Virus record (IMG/VR): IMGVR_UViG_3300028837_000778
Span: 1-41,442 of that record
Reading direction: 5' to 3' (one strand)
DNA length: 41,442 bases
DNA from: a virus
The notes beneath the pieces were generated by a model. It ran no database searches and had not been told where the DNA came from. It was given only the letters and a program-made list of their open reading frames with translations. This document shows positions 1 through 5,922 of this stretch, piece after piece; position 1 is the first letter of the stretch, and each line of letters begins with the position of its first letter. The position numbers were made by a program, and so were the translations under genes.

Positions 1-48
1 GTGGCTGTTGTCCCTGGCTACAACGTGGCTGTTGTCCCAGGCTACAAA
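1..48. repeat. 24-bp tandem repeat, left end
   Basis: About two copies of a 24-bp unit (CAACGTGGCTGTTGTCCCAG plus GCTA) lie here, one with a single T-for-A change. The same unit occurs 2.6 times at the right end. Each unit encodes eight residues on the minus strand. An assembler would tend to open or collapse a circle at such a repeat, so the true copy number may be larger than seen. Confidence 0.9.
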
Positions 49-126
49 TTCTTCGTCTTCCGCTACCAATACCTGAAACTCGCAATACCCGTGGCAGATA
101 GGGCAGTATCCTTGTTTCTTTCTCAT
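1..126 (-). CDS. N-terminal part of repeat-containing DUF7666-like protein (continues at the other end of the window)
   Basis: This is the first 42 codons of a gene that runs off base 1. The start is the ATG at 126-124, behind GGGGGAG, and it overlaps the upstream stop as ATGA. The product begins with a CPIC-type zinc-knuckle-like segment, followed by 8-residue repeats of the form V(V/E)A(W/R)DNSH. If the last 10 bases of the window are treated as identical to the first 10, the frame joins exactly to the partial gene at 40911-41442, giving a 215-residue protein. The repeats resemble short beta-helix-like repeats known from phage proteins; the function is unknown. Joining the ends without the overlap gives an immediate stop. 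Confidence 0.8.
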   Translation of the reverse strand, partial: MRKKQGYCPICHGYCEFQVLVAEDEEFVAWDNSHVVARDNSH

Positions 127-332
127 TTCTCTCCCCCTTTCTTTAGTATCTCTTGTAACTGTTGTTCTACCTTGGCTGATAGGATAACCCCGCCTCCTGT
201 TTGCTTTGACCTCTCATACTGCTGGCCTAGTTGAAAGCCTTGCGTGAAAGCATTGTCGTAGGTTTCCCGGACAAGGTCTACTGTTTGCTTGTGCCTTGTT
301 AGCTTGTTAATTAAGCGCCTGATTGCGTTCAT
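123..332 (-). CDS. Small hypothetical protein, 69 aa
   Basis: The start is ATG at 332 behind AGAGGAGGT, an excellent Shine-Dalgarno site. The protein is basic at the N-terminus and mostly helical in appearance, without membrane segments or Cys pairs. Its stop overlaps the start of the repeat protein at 126, so the two are probably translationally coupled. I do not recognise the family. Confidence 0.75.
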   Translation of the reverse strand: MNAIRRLINKLTRHKQTVDLVRETYDNAFTQGFQLGQQYERSKQTGGGVILSAKVEQQLQEILKKGGEK

Positions 333-367
333 AGTTAGATACCTCCTCTGTATTTACTTGAATGGGG

Positions 368-964
368 CTAAGACTTAATAGGTGATAGGAAAGCCAAATC
401 TACATTCACGGTATATGTCCCGCTTGTGCCAGTGCTACCGATTTTGGCAGTTTTCTTGTTTATCTTTAGAACAGTACCCCGCCCATATATGCCAGTATCC
501 ACCATATCGCCCACCTTAAAGCGGGATGTATTCAAGTCCCGTAATCCCTGCCATCGTTTCTCGGCATCGCCCTTGACTCTGACGTGGCGCAAGTTCTCGG
601 CTTTAGCTTCCATTCTCTCTGCCACTTGTAAACTTTCAAACGCTCTGCCATCGGCTTTGTTCATTCTATCCCTGAAGGGTATTCTGCCAGGTTGCGTATT
701 GAAAGCTATATCGTGTCTAATTTCAGGGTAGCTATTAAGTTGTGCGGTGGCTTTCTCCCTACGCTTAGCCGCCCAATCTTCGTATTTATCAGCTTTGCGG
801 TCGGCGGCTTCTTGCCTGAACGCACGTATTTCCTCGGTGTCTTTCGGTTCACATTCGGGGCAAAATAACCCAACGTGGCGTTCATATATTGCCTGCTCCC
901 CGATTGTAAGAGTCGCCCCACATTTGCGGCACTCACCTTGATACTTAACTGTTATTAGTCTCAT
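368..964 (-). CDS. DUF3560-like protein with N-terminal zinc ribbon
   Basis: 198 aa. The N-terminus has a CRKCG / CPEC zinc-ribbon pair (about residues 12-40). A charged helical region follows with RKADKYEDWAAKRREKA and an RHDIAFNTQPGRIP motif, which I associate with DUF3560 proteins found in phages and plasmids. The last 60 residues contain FKVGDMVDTGIYGRGTVLKI, like a small SH3-type or KOW-like barrel. The role is unknown; nucleic-acid binding is inferred from the zinc ribbon and basic charge. It lies in the leftward early gene cluster. Confidence 0.7.
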   Translation of the reverse strand: MRLITVKYQGECRKCGATLTIGEQAIYERHVGLFCPECEPKDTEEIRAFRQEAADRKADKYEDWAAKRREKATAQLNSYPEIRHDIAFNTQPGRIPFRDRMNKADGRAFESLQVAERMEAKAENLRHVRVKGDAEKRWQGLRDLNTSRFKVGDMVDTGIYGRGTVLKINKKTAKIGSTGTSGTYTVNVDLAFLSPIKS

Positions 965-1007
965 CTTTTCATTTTCCCTTCTTATTATTTGAGGGGTTAA
1001 GTATTGG

Positions 1008-1700
1008 TTATGCCTCCCCTTTAGTTAGAGCTTTTAAGATATACTTGCCGATGTATTCGGTATATGCTGGGGGAATTGCTTGTCTTAATTCACGTCTATT
1101 TAATCCCCAGTTTATTTCATAGGCTTTTGCCAAATGTTCCCGCTTCGTTAATTCGCCAGAGTTTTTGCCGTGTCTCATAATGCCAGCGAACTCACCTGCC
1201 TTTACCTTGCCACGAGCATTCCATTTAGACGGCAACAACAATATTTCAAAACCATATAGTTCAAACCAGCGCCTTTTGATTGTCTTGATGCCGACCATTG
1301 TCCCATCCAATTCAATGTAATTCCGCAGCGGCGAACCAGGGACATTTTCAATTACAAAAAGTTTGCCAGTTGATAAAAGGGCTTGTCTTGTTGGCGTAAT
1401 CAAGTCAAGATAGTCTACCCTGCCTAATGGGTTCACACAAGCGGAGAACCTTTGACACGGTGGGCTGGCGTGGTAAGCACTAAAATCTATCAGATATAAA
1501 GTCTCGCCATTATTAAAAGTCAAGCCCTCACCCCGAAGTAGTCTAGCCATAGCCCCCAATGCATCCATCTGCAAAAACGGGAATGGGTAATGAGGCTGTG
1601 GTTTAATATCAATTCCGTAGACGGCAAACCCTGCCTTTGCGTAGCCAACAGCACTCCCGCCGCCTCCACAGAATAAGTCTAATAATTTAGGTTTAGCCAT
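1008..1700 (-). CDS. DNA (cytosine-5) methyltransferase
   Basis: 230 aa. Motif I is LDLFCGGGGSAVGYAKAGF near the N-terminus (SAM binding). The motif IV catalytic loop is SPPCQRFSA with the nucleophilic Cys, motif VI is FVIENV, and a motif X-like IPPAYTEYIGKYI lies near the C-terminus. It is shorter than restriction-linked enzymes, as is common in phages, with a small target-recognition region. It probably methylates phage DNA to evade host restriction. It starts at ATG 1700, one base after the stop of the 53-aa gene upstream. Confidence 0.88.
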   Translation of the reverse strand: MAKPKLLDLFCGGGGSAVGYAKAGFAVYGIDIKPQPHYPFPFLQMDALGAMARLLRGEGLTFNNGETLYLIDFSAYHASPPCQRFSACVNPLGRVDYLDLITPTRQALLSTGKLFVIENVPGSPLRNYIELDGTMVGIKTIKRRWFELYGFEILLLPSKWNARGKVKAGEFAGIMRHGKNSGELTKREHLAKAYEINWGLNRRELRQAIPPAYTEYIGKYILKALTKGEA

Positions 1701-1701
1701 T

Positions 1702-1863
1702 CTACCCCGCCATCCGTGTTATTTCTCGGTTGAATTCAAGCATTCTTTCGTGTGATTCTTTTTGACAACGACATCTAACATCTACTATTCCGTTTTTATC
1801 CGTGTGGTATTTACCCCTACATTTAGGGTTATTACACTTATGCCATCCCTTTTTAGTTTTCAT
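1702..1863 (-). CDS. Small Cys-rich putative zinc-binding protein, 53 aa
   Basis: It reads from ATG 1863 to TAG 1702. The Cys residues form two pairs (HKCNNPKC and RCRC), a compact zinc-ribbon pattern, followed by a charged helix. A weak GGAG lies about 11 bases upstream. It is separated from the cytosine methyltransferase by one base and is probably co-translated with it. Function unknown. Confidence 0.6.
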   Translation of the reverse strand: MKTKKGWHKCNNPKCRGKYHTDKNGIVDVRCRCQKESHERMLEFNREITRMAG

Positions 1864-1910
1864 TGTCGGGAATTTCCTTCTCCTTTATTTTATCTGAGGT
1901 GCTTAACTAC

Positions 1911-2224
1911 TCAATAGAATGGGCGGGTGATTGTTTATTTTACATCCTAGTTATTGCTCTATTTATGAGCTTGCGGGCTTTCTGAAGTCTGGCGTTTGTT
2001 TGGGCATCTGCTTTCCAAGAGTAACAAACGAGTTCGTCGTTACCAGTGGGTCGTTCCCCGTTTTTATTGCGGTGGTCTAGTTTATCTGGGTAGGTGCAAC
2101 ACGGTTCGCCTGTGCCAACTTTGGGCTTATCGGCAAAGTAGCAATCACTACAGTTCCGACGTTGGAATTCAGCTAATCCTTCATCCAACTTAAACCTTCC
2201 TTTCCTACCCGCCCACTCTATTGA
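1911..2224. repeat. Inverted repeat flanking the Cys-rich 82-aa gene
   Basis: Bases 1911-1928 and 2207-2224 are inverted copies matching at 17 of 18 positions (core CAATAGA(A/G)TGGGCGGG). They bracket the gene at 1940-2188 almost exactly. In a leftward transcript they would pair and enclose the whole gene in one loop. They could equally be the edges of an inserted cassette. Confidence 0.7.
1940..2188 (-). CDS. Cys-rich hypothetical protein, 82 aa
   Basis: The N-terminal half carries CSDCYF, CCTYP and a later CYSW, which could hold a metal. The C-terminus is a basic helix. Its start at 2188 follows GGAAGG. The gene sits inside an 18-bp inverted repeat, and a hammerhead ribozyme ends about 65 bases upstream of the start, so ribozyme cleavage would leave this gene at the 5' part of the 3' cleavage product. 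Function not recognised. Confidence 0.65.
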   Translation of the reverse strand: MDEGLAEFQRRNCSDCYFADKPKVGTGEPCCTYPDKLDHRNKNGERPTGNDELVCYSWKADAQTNARLQKARKLINRAITRM

Positions 2225-2254
2225 ACAGTCAAGCTCTATTCAGTTGTTAAGGTG

Positions 2255-2316
2255 CTAAGCCTCATCAGTCCGAGCTTTACTCGGAGACGCCGGATTATAC
2301 CGGCGTTTCGGCTTAG
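2255..2316 (-). ncRNA. Type II hammerhead self-cleaving ribozyme
   Basis: Reading the minus strand from 2316 to 2255: stem II 5' arm (2316-2310), GAAA (2309-2306), a 6-bp stem III hairpin (2305-2300 with 2293-2288, loop 2299-2294) closed by the A15.1-U16.1 pair, the cleavage-site C at 2286, a 6-bp stem I hairpin (2285-2280 with 2274-2269, loop UAAAG), the invariant CUGAUGA (2268-2262), and the stem II 3' arm (2261-2255). Stem II is 7 perfect base pairs. Every invariant core position of the hammerhead family is present, and open stem II defines type II. Predicted cleavage is between 2286 and 2285. Confidence 0.95.
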
Positions 2317-2435
2317 AGTAATTGTCTGAGTAATTCTCTCCTTTCGTCTGGCATCCTGATTTCACAAGCTAAGTCCCAAAGGATATAGTAGAGTTCATTC
2401 AGGGCAGTAGAGTAACTATCGCCAGGGATAATCAC
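2313..2435 (-). CDS. Possible 40-aa protein immediately upstream of the ribozyme
   Basis: An open frame from GTG 2435 to TAA 2313 encodes a protein-like sequence containing LNELYYILWDLACEIRMPDE. Its stop codon lies inside stem II of the hammerhead ribozyme. The start is weakly supported: no good Shine-Dalgarno site is close, and a hairpin (CAGGCT/AGCCTG) with an A-run precedes it. It is included because the composition looks coding and a good promoter lies just upstream. Confidence 0.4.
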   Translation of the reverse strand: MIIPGDSYSTALNELYYILWDLACEIRMPDERRELLRQLL

Positions 2436-2467
2436 TTTTTTTCAGGCTTGCCCCAGCCTGTAAGTCA

Positions 2468-2497
2468 AACATACCACACCTTTTACACTTGTGTCAA
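2468..2497 (-). promoter_or_regulatory. Leftward promoter upstream of the hammerhead unit
   Basis: On the minus strand TTGACA (2497-2492), an 18-base spacer ending GTGTGG, then TATGTT (2473-2468). The same spacer end and a TA-starting -10 recur at two other leftward promoters in this window. It would transcribe the short frame, the ribozyme and the Cys-rich gene. Confidence 0.65.
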
Positions 2498-2795
2498 TAC
2501 CCCTCTACACTCAAGCCCCAAACTATTTTTTGAAAATTGTTTATTTGCTAGCTCTGCACGCCTGTCAATCTAGCATTATTCACGGCTTGACATTCAAACC
2601 CTATTGTGCTATCAATTATAATCAGGGGAACGGCTCGGAAAGAGTGTTGACCGCCACTCTACCGGGCGCCACAGCTTTCCCTAACCTTTCATCCTCCTTT
2701 AATATTGCCGCCCGGTATACCCTGGGGCTGGCCTTGCCCCCCAGCCCTGACAAACTAACCACCGGGCGGCTCGTAATTTATCTAACTGTAATGAG
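2498..2795. other. Non-coding region with competing inverted repeats
   Basis: No convincing gene is visible in these 298 bases. A 10-bp perfect inverted repeat (2707-2716 with 2761-2770) encloses a 7-bp hairpin (2725-2731 with 2741-2747). A third related segment, 2661-2668, can pair with 2709-2716 instead, so two exclusive folds are possible. A further 6-bp hairpin lies at 2641-2646/2655-2660. A weaker leftward TTGACA is at 2568-2563 and a rightward TTGACA near 2584. The region could be a leader or switch after the gene at 2796, or a replication origin. Confidence 0.5.
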
Positions 2796-3308
2796 TTAGT
2801 GAGGTTCAATTTCTACGATGAGAGACCCGGAAGGGTGTTGCCCTTTAACTTTGATAAGGTCATCGCTGTTTTTCACAGCCCAGGTATCAGGACTAATCTC
2901 GGTTAGCTGGACATCTTCCCCTTCCAGCATAGACTCGGCAAAGGGTTTCTTGCGCTTTGTCCCCCGGTAGTTCTTCTGTCGGTCATAGTCGGTGTATTGA
3001 TATTTCTCCCAGTTGATTAGCAAGATACGACCCGCCAGGTCAACCTTTATCCGGTCGCCATTCCAAGCCTTGATACATTTCTTAATAAGGGACTCTGGAG
3101 AATTAAGCAATTGAGCGATTCTTTTGGTAGAAAATCCCTGATTTTCATTGGCACAAATGACCCCGGGGACTCGGGAATTTCCAGCCAGCACCAGAAAATC
3201 ATACCAAACGGAGCGCTCTTCGGGTGTCATTTCTTCCCGCATACTTCCTATTAAACATTCCTTTACATATAGCTTTACCCAGTCCCTGTGTAGCGGTTCT
3301 TTTTGCAT
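2796..3308 (-). CDS. Phage replisome organiser / DnaD-like N-terminal domain protein
   Basis: 170 aa. The first 110 residues (DWVKLYVKECL, MTPEERSVWYDFLVLAG, RIAQLLN, INWEKYQY) follow the winged-helix pattern of the phage replisome organiser N-terminal domain. The C-terminal 60 residues are variable. It is the first gene of the leftward early transcript, under the promoter at 3357-3386. A second loader-like protein is encoded at 36633-37310, so the two may divide origin binding and helicase loading, which is inference. Confidence 0.7.
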   Translation of the reverse strand: MQKEPLHRDWVKLYVKECLIGSMREEMTPEERSVWYDFLVLAGNSRVPGVICANENQGFSTKRIAQLLNSPESLIKKCIKAWNGDRIKVDLAGRILLINWEKYQYTDYDRQKNYRGTKRKKPFAESMLEGEDVQLTEISPDTWAVKNSDDLIKVKGQHPSGSLIVEIEPH

Positions 3309-3356
3309 TTCTACCTCTTTTCTTTTATTCGTCTACACTCAAAGTAAACGTAATTA

Positions 3357-3386
3357 AGACTACCACGTTACTGTAACCCTTGTCAA
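3357..3386 (-). promoter_or_regulatory. Leftward early promoter with embedded operator
   Basis: On the minus strand TTGACA (3386-3381), an 18-base spacer ending ACGTGG, and TAGTCT (3362-3357). The palindrome GTTACTGTAAC at 3367-3377 lies wholly in the spacer, so a bound protein would block RNA polymerase. Confidence 0.65.
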
Positions 3387-3450
3387 GTATTTCTGTAACC
3401 AAAGTTACTGTAACCATAGTTACTACTTTTTTCCTTCTGGGTTACTGTAA
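3367..3450. promoter_or_regulatory. Operator array, GTTAC-T-GTAAC palindromes
   Basis: Full 11-bp palindromes occur at 3367-3377 and 3404-3414, and a 10-bp version at 3441-3450. Single half sites are at 3395-3399, 3419-3423 and 3456-3460. Repeated perfect dyads between divergent promoters are typical of repressor operators. The cognate protein is not known; HTH or ribbon-helix-helix proteins encoded here are candidates. Confidence 0.65.
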
Positions 3451-3466
3451 GAAGGGTTACACGTAA

Positions 3467-3492
3467 GAGTATAGAGTATAGAGTATAGAGTA
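3467..3492. repeat. Tandem 7-bp repeat GAGTATA
   Basis: Three full copies and a partial fourth of GAGTATA run head to tail. The AT-rich array may supply the -10 element of the rightward promoter or be a melting or binding site. Copy number could vary by slippage. Confidence 0.7.
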
Positions 3493-3563
3493 ATAACAAG
3501 AGAAATATTAAAGAGAAATTACCACTGCTGTTTTTTTATAATCTTTTTTAGGAGACTTTACCA

Positions 3564-4061
3564 ATGACCACAGAAACTAAATCACCAATCCCTAGAAAAC
3601 TAGACGAGGGTGTTATAGCTGCCCTCTGTGAATATGTCCGCAAAGGCAATTATGCTCACCAAGCTTGTTACCTCTGTGGTATTGACCAGTCTACCCTCTG
3701 GCGCTGGACTCAACTAGGTGAGGCAGACATTGAAGCTGGGCACGACACGCTATATTCAAGACTGTGCATAGCTCTAAAAAAGGCACGGGCAGAGGCTCAA
3801 AAAGAGATGGTAGAAGTTGCCCGTAATGCTGCAAAGGCAAATAAGGACGGTTATCTTGCTATAACCTTTATGGAGCGCACCGACCCTGAAAACTGGGGCC
3901 GCAGAGACCGCATCCAAGGCGGTAATACTTACAACATCAACATTGAGAAGGCTCTTATTGACGCCGGCGGTAAGCTCTCCGAGGGATTAGACAAACTAGC
4001 TGGCAGGGTAGACAACGTGCCACAGATAACGGAGGCCGTTGAAAGTGATAAGACTGACTAA
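3564..4061 (+). CDS. terS: Terminase small subunit
   Basis: 165 aa. The N-terminal domain is a helix-turn-helix of the small-terminase type (GNYAHQACYLCGIDQSTLWRW), followed by a helical segment (SRLCIALKKARAEAQKEM) and the conserved tail MERTDPENWGRRDR. It recognises phage DNA and regulates the large subunit during packaging. The start ATG follows TTTAGGAGACTTTACCA. It is the first gene of the late cluster, 1.9 kb ahead of the large subunit, an unusually wide separation filled by a structured region and small genes. Confidence 0.85.
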   Translation: MTTETKSPIPRKLDEGVIAALCEYVRKGNYAHQACYLCGIDQSTLWRWTQLGEADIEAGHDTLYSRLCIALKKARAEAQKEMVEVARNAAKANKDGYLAITFMERTDPENWGRRDRIQGGNTYNINIEKALIDAGGKLSEGLDKLAGRVDNVPQITEAVESDKTD

Positions 4062-4372
4062 CTTACTAGCGTTTGCTTTATTGGTACAGCATCGGCTAAT
4101 CTATGAACGCTGCTTCCCTTTAGCCTGGTTGTCGTTGCCAGTGTACCGAGCTGTTAAAACCTGGTGCCCCAACTAATGAGCCTAGCTTGACGTAATAACT
4201 ATTGTGCGAACCAATGAAACCGAGGGATTCTTTTACCGGGTGGCGTTACTTTTAACGTAGAGTAGAACCCCTACGGCCAGAAGGGGCTTCAACGGAGGAG
4301 GGGGGTGGGTTCCTATATGATACCCCCCTCGCACAGTCTAGGGAAATAGAAAAAGGAAAAAAGGGGGAAAAA
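4062..4372 (+). ncRNA. Candidate structured RNA or packaging region after terS
   Basis: No gene is seen here. Several hairpins line up: 4244-4248/4253-4257 (5 bp), 4265-4272/4282-4290 (GAA plus CCCCT against AGGGG plus TTC, with one bulged C), and 4298-4306/4322-4330 (9 bp, perfect, 15-base loop). The left half has short complementary segments (GGTAC near 4082 with GTACC near 4143) that allow competing folds. The last hairpin has no T-run, so it is not a normal terminator. A pac site, a packaging RNA or a leader for the next gene are all possible; no known family matched by eye. Confidence 0.4.
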
Positions 4373-4573
4373 ATGTTCAGGAAATGTTTGTTACCGATAT
4401 TGGCGACACTAACTATTATCTCAAACATTCCCGACTTGGCTGGGTTCGGGGGCAGTGGTTACACACCGAGAACTCCACGCATACCTGGGCGGGGCAGTCA
4501 TTCAAGTAGAACTCGCACCAGAGCGCCGAATGATGGGCGGTGGCATATGAAATATCATAGGAGCAGACATTGA
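4373..4573 (+). CDS. Small basic protein with N-terminal hydrophobic segment, 66 aa
   Basis: ATG follows a strong AAGGGGGAAAAA site. Residues 5-19 (CLLPILATLTIISNI) look like a signal peptide or membrane anchor. The rest is Arg/Pro/Gly rich and very basic. It overlaps the next gene by four bases (TTGA). It could be a membrane or secreted accessory protein; I do not recognise it. Confidence 0.55.
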   Translation: MFRKCLLPILATLTIISNIPDLAGFGGSGYTPRTPRIPGRGSHSSRTRTRAPNDGRWHMKYHRSRH

Positions 4574-4815
4574 AAAGGCAGAAGGCGAAGCTGGTTTATT
4601 GGTGGCGGTGGTTAAAGGTATTCCTTGGGCTTGGTGTGTGGGCAGAGGAGGTCAGGTGTAGACCGAAGACTGCCCAATGGTGTGTTTACTGCGGGGCATA
4701 TACCTGTAAACGTGTAAGGAAGACGGAAGTAGGGGCGATATACCAGTGCCGGAAGTGCGGGCAGATGTATCACATGACGGGCGGGGAAAATAAACTGGTG
4801 GCAGTAAGTAGGTAG
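4570..4815 (+). CDS. Zinc-ribbon protein, 81 aa
   Basis: The best start is TTG 4570, which overlaps the upstream TGA and lies seven bases after AGGAG. A hydrophobic/aromatic stretch (LVYWWRWLKVFLGLGVWA) comes first, then a two-knuckle zinc ribbon CVYCGAYTC / CRKCG. The non-ATG start is supported by coupling and spacing. Function unknown. Confidence 0.6.
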   Translation: MKRQKAKLVYWWRWLKVFLGLGVWAEEVRCRPKTAQWCVYCGAYTCKRVRKTEVGAIYQCRKCGQMYHMTGGENKLVAVSR

Positions 4816-4819
4816 GAAG

Positions 4820-5272
4820 ATGAGAGAGTTGATTAAACAAATAGCCTGTGCCTTATGTAAAGCTCTCGGTGGGGATACGGCAAAGCCTGGTATAGAACCT
4901 AGTGGGTTACTGGGCTTGAACTCTATGTCGTCTATACTGCTGGACAAACTTGAGGAAATGGGGGATGATAAGGCTGATATATACCTGCCGGACACGCATT
5001 GTAAGGTCTATGACAAAGAAGAGGTCAAGGCGTTTCTGGGGCTGGATGAGATTGATTCTATACCGTATGTTGAGGAAGAGCACGACTGCGATGATTTTGC
5101 GGCAGAACTATTTGGGGAGTTTGCCGGGCTGGTGTGGACTAACTTACACGCCCTGAACTGGTTTGTAGATACTGATGGGGTCTTCTGGTTTATAGAACCG
5201 CAACAGGATAAGATAAGCCAGGTATTAGAGAACTGGCAGGGGTACGGGATAAGATTCTTTATCGGGAGGTAA
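4820..5272 (+). CDS. MOA-like (agglutinin C-terminal) papain-fold protein
   Basis: 150 aa. Residues around 88-105 (EEEHDCDDFAAELFGEF) and 118-140 (NLHALNWFV, FWFIEPQ) give the ordered Cys, His and Glu/Gln residues of the papain-like C-terminal domain of the mushroom lectin MOA, a family seen repeatedly in phage genomes. It may be a cysteine peptidase or amidase. No other lysis enzyme is evident in this genome, so an endolysin or virion hydrolase role is possible but unproven. It sits in the small-gene block ahead of terL. Confidence 0.65.
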   Translation: MRELIKQIACALCKALGGDTAKPGIEPSGLLGLNSMSSILLDKLEEMGDDKADIYLPDTHCKVYDKEEVKAFLGLDEIDSIPYVEEEHDCDDFAAELFGEFAGLVWTNLHALNWFVDTDGVFWFIEPQQDKISQVLENWQGYGIRFFIGR

Positions 5273-5276
5273 AATA

Positions 5277-5699
5277 ATGGACTCGGCTCACTTAGCCTAT
5301 GCTGCTGGTTTTGTTGATGGCGAAGGTTCTATTATGATAGTGCAGGACAAACGGTTGAGTAGGGAGAAATTTTACCGTTTACGAGTTAGTGTTTGTAATA
5401 CTGATAAAACAGTTCTTGATTGGTTTTCCGCAATCTTTGGCTTTGACGGTGTTCATACCCGTAGCGGAGGATTCCAAAGGCAGCCTCAGAATAAACCAGT
5501 ATATACCTTGCTATTAGGAGACAAGAAAGCGGCAGAGTTTGTATCTTTAATATTACCATATCTTATCATCAAACGGAGGCACGCAGAATTAGCCATAAAA
5601 TTCCAAGCATTAAAGGATTATCAACGTAACACTTTTGATAAGGAAACGAAGCTATTTTTAGAAATGAAGAAAATCAATAGGAGGGGTAACAATGTTTGA
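5277..5699 (+). CDS. Free-standing LAGLIDADG homing endonuclease
   Basis: 140 aa. The motif AYAAGFVDGEGSI near the N-terminus is the LAGLIDADG helix with its acidic residues. IIKRRHAELAIKFQALK near the C-terminus matches the usual second part of the single-motif class, which works as a homodimer. Such genes cut intronless or HEG-free alleles and spread by repair. It overlaps the next start by 8 bases and has no intron of its own visible. It could mobilise itself or act on the nearby terL or intron site. Confidence 0.85.
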   Translation: MDSAHLAYAAGFVDGEGSIMIVQDKRLSREKFYRLRVSVCNTDKTVLDWFSAIFGFDGVHTRSGGFQRQPQNKPVYTLLLGDKKAAEFVSLILPYLIIKRRHAELAIKFQALKDYQRNTFDKETKLFLEMKKINRRGNNV

Positions 5700-5916
5700 T
5701 TGGTGGATTATAGGTACAGCAATAGCAGGTGTGGTTGCGATTATATTTGGAGCAAAGTGGTCTCAGGCGGTGAAAGTCCTGAGAGAGATTGGCGATGCGA
5801 TGACCAAGACGGCCGATGCCCTTGAGGACAAAAACATCACCAAGCAGGAAGCTCTTGATTTGCTAAAAGAGTGGATGGATGTAGTGTCGGCTGTAAGGAA
5901 ACTGATTGGGAAATAA
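5692..5916 (+). CDS. Small single-span membrane protein (holin-like), 74 aa
   Basis: ATG follows AGGAGGGGTAACA. Residues 4-21 (WWIIGTAIAGVVAIIFGA) form one membrane span, followed by an amphipathic helical cytoplasmic domain of about 50 residues. This topology is seen in small holin-like and packaging-associated proteins. Its location next to terL and near the MOA-like enzyme would fit a lysis cassette, but this is inference. Confidence 0.6.
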   Translation: MFDWWIIGTAIAGVVAIIFGAKWSQAVKVLREIGDAMTKTADALEDKNITKQEALDLLKEWMDVVSAVRKLIGK

Positions 5917-5922
5917 TATTCT

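Larger units (their letters stand above)
3309..3563. promoter_or_regulatory. Divergent control region between early and late operons
   Basis: This 255-base gap separates the leftward replication gene from the rightward terminase genes. It holds a leftward promoter, several palindromic GTTAC-T-GTAAC sites with extra half sites, and a 7-bp tandem repeat. The layout suggests that one DNA-binding protein controls both directions. No complete gene is seen inside it. The late gene Shine-Dalgarno AGGAG is at the right edge. Confidence 0.7.

Noticed and set aside
2433-2462. Intrinsic terminator with T-run
   Set aside because: The hairpin CAGGCT/AGCCTG has its T-run on the wrong side for the plus strand and an A-run after it on the minus strand.
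2491-2799. Rightward 102-aa reading frame
   Set aside because: It lacks a ribosome site, overlaps a leftward promoter and structured repeats, and has no coding character or neighbours in its direction.
4062-4372. Second group I intron next to terS
   Set aside because: None of the P, Q, R or S core boxes occurs, and the flanking frames are not parts of one protein.
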